Origin: Candidatus Pelethomonas intestinigallinarum
GTDB taxonomy: Bacteria > Bacillota > Clostridia > Oscillospirales > Oscillospiraceae
Assembly: GCA_018712665.1 (NCBI GenBank)
Contig: DVGP01000049.1
Coordinates: 1-6,871, forward strand
Direction of reading: 5' to 3'
DNA: 6,871 nucleotides
In this document: positions 6,039 through 6,871 of the stretch, piece by piece
Layout: every line of letters starts with the position of its first letter
How positions within the stretch are numbered: position 1 is the stretch's first letter
The notes under the pieces: model-generated
Databases searched by the model: none
The model's input: the letters and a program-made list of their open reading frames with translations, nothing else
Told to the model about the DNA's origin: nothing
Position numbers and translations under genes: made by a program

Positions 6039-6871
6039 CTATGCCGGGGCCTGGACCAGCTCCAGGATCTTCAGGAGCGTGTGAGCGGCGCGAATATTGT
6101 AGTTTGCCAGGGCAAAGCGCCCCCGGCCGAACCGGTCCAGAACCACCGCCAGGGGAAGCCGGGCGTCGCCAACACCCATGGCCAGCCGGACCCGCTCACG
6201 GATAGACGCCTCCTCCGCCAGGAAGCAGGCGCAGGAGGGAATCTCCTCCAGGCACCGCTGCAGGGTGTGGTTTTCCGCCGCCTCCCGGCTCTCCAGGAGA
6301 AAGCGGATGGGGACCTCACCCTCCCGGCAGGCCTCCCGGAGCTCCAACAGCTCCCGGAGCAGATGCTCCGTGGGCTCCGCCCCCGGCCGAAGGAAGAGCA
6401 AAAGGCTTCCGGCGTCTGCCGGAGCGGTCAGGTCTACCGCCGCACCATCTGTAAGGCTCTTTACCTTCACAGAGGGAAGGGCGGCGGACAGCAGCTTTTC
6501 CGCCGTGCAGTCCGGGATCGGAGCCAGATCTATGGTCCGCTCCCCCGCCAGGCGAAAGCTGTATACTCGGGCGGAGACAGTCCCGTCGATCTGACGGCGG
6601 GTGACGACGAGGCGGTAGCTGCCGGCAGGCAGACCGCCCAGCAGAGAGGAGTCTCTTATGTCCACGCCGTCCAGGTCCAGGGCGCGGTAGTCCGCCCCTT
6701 CCCAGCGGCTGAGGGTGAACCGCTCCCGGTACCGGAGAGGCCCCTCCCTTGACCGCAGGATCAGGCGGCATTCCCCCGGAGAGCTCTCCCCGCCCCGGAT
6801 CCCCAGGGCCCGGCAGATCTGCTCCGCCAGGAGCCGCCGCTCCGACGGCGGGCAGACGCCGTGGCGGAGGT
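6039..6871 (-). CDS. C-terminal part of a probable transglutaminase-like protein with a thioredoxin-fold tail (N-terminus beyond the right edge)
   Basis: The frame is open from the right edge to TAG at 6041-6039, giving 276 visible residues. A GTG at 6665 could be read as a start, but the frame continues upstream through 68 more coding-like residues with no clear ribosome binding site at the GTG, so the gene almost certainly enters from the right. Visible residues 48-110 look like a beta-sandwich, with FTLSRWEG and later GSYRLVVTRRQIDGT. From about residue 150 the pattern is thioredoxin-like: strand SLLLFLRPG, a helix starting EPTEHLLRELLE, strand IRFLL, then a LPLAVVL segment with a cis-Pro-like proline and a closing helix LLKILEL. 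The CxxC active site is absent, so redox activity is unlikely. I recognise this arrangement as the tail of clostridial transglutaminase-domain proteins, from memory only. The catalytic Cys-His-Asp domain would lie outside the window. No terminator was found between this gene and the convergent thioesterase gene. Confidence 0.6.
   Translation of the reverse strand, partial: LRHGVCPPSERRLLAEQICRALGIRGGESSPGECRLILRSREGPLRYRERFTLSRWEGADYRALDLDGVDIRDSSLLGGLPAGSYRLVVTRRQIDGTVSARVYSFRLAGERTIDLAPIPDCTAEKLLSAALPSVKVKSLTDGAAVDLTAPADAGSLLLFLRPGAEPTEHLLRELLELREACREGEVPIRFLLESREAAENHTLQRCLEEIPSCACFLAEEASIRERVRLAMGVGDARLPLAVVLDRFGRGRFALANYNIRAAHTLLKILELVQAPA

Noticed and set aside
6016..6061. AGCTGG (6016-6021) and CCAGCT (6056-6061) as arms of a possible bidirectional terminator.
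   Set aside because: The stem has only six pairs around a 34-base loop, without T-tracts, and lies partly inside coding sequence.
6081..6752. A 223-codon plus-strand frame opposite the transglutaminase-like gene, and a 151-codon minus-strand frame at 6316-6771.
   Set aside because: Both have compositional signs of shadow frames. The minus-strand frame ending at 6041 has alternating strand/helix patterns, runs the full visible length and is the only one that resembles a known protein.

Overview
The window looks like chromosomal DNA from a GC-rich member of the Clostridia, most likely an Oscillospiraceae-type gut anaerobe (Flavonifractor/Lawsonibacter-like). This is an inference from four things: an AddB-type recombination nuclease, which is typical of Firmicutes; a secreted protein ending in S-layer homology (SLH) domains; AGGAG-class ribosome binding sites; and near-consensus sigma-A promoters. 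No marker in the window fixes the genus. All genes share the same strong G/C third-position bias, and I see no insertion sequence, phage gene, CRISPR array, tRNA or rRNA.

Layout from left to right. (1) Positions 1-2908, minus strand: the N-terminal ~969 codons of addB, a subunit of the AddAB helicase-nuclease. The gene runs off the left edge and its reading frame is unbroken. (2) Positions 2909-3148: a divergent control region with one sigma-A promoter firing left into addB and another firing right into the peptidase gene. It is less GC-rich than its surroundings. (3) Positions 3149-5443, plus strand: a complete 764-residue secreted M3-family metallopeptidase with an HELGH zinc site and three C-terminal SLH domains. 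(4) Positions 5444-5617: an intrinsic terminator whose T-tract doubles as the start of the next gene's -35 box, followed by a strong promoter and a short leader with a perfect GC hairpin just before the ribosome binding site. (5) Positions 5618-6016, plus strand: a 132-residue PaaI-family hotdog thioesterase. (6) Positions 6039-6871, minus strand: the C-terminal 276 residues of a protein that enters from the right edge. It is probably a transglutaminase-like protein whose tail is a thioredoxin-fold domain without a CxxC motif.

The genes do not form an obvious pathway. They are separate transcription units: a divergent pair (addB and the peptidase), a tandem gene with its own promoter (the thioesterase), and a convergent neighbour (the transglutaminase-like gene, 22 bases from the thioesterase stop). 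The combined picture is ordinary chromosomal housekeeping plus one cell-surface peptidase. I did not find a convincing undescribed system. The points most worth a second look are the wall-anchored form of a normally cytoplasmic peptidase family, the compact terminator/promoter junction, and the leader hairpin of the thioesterase.
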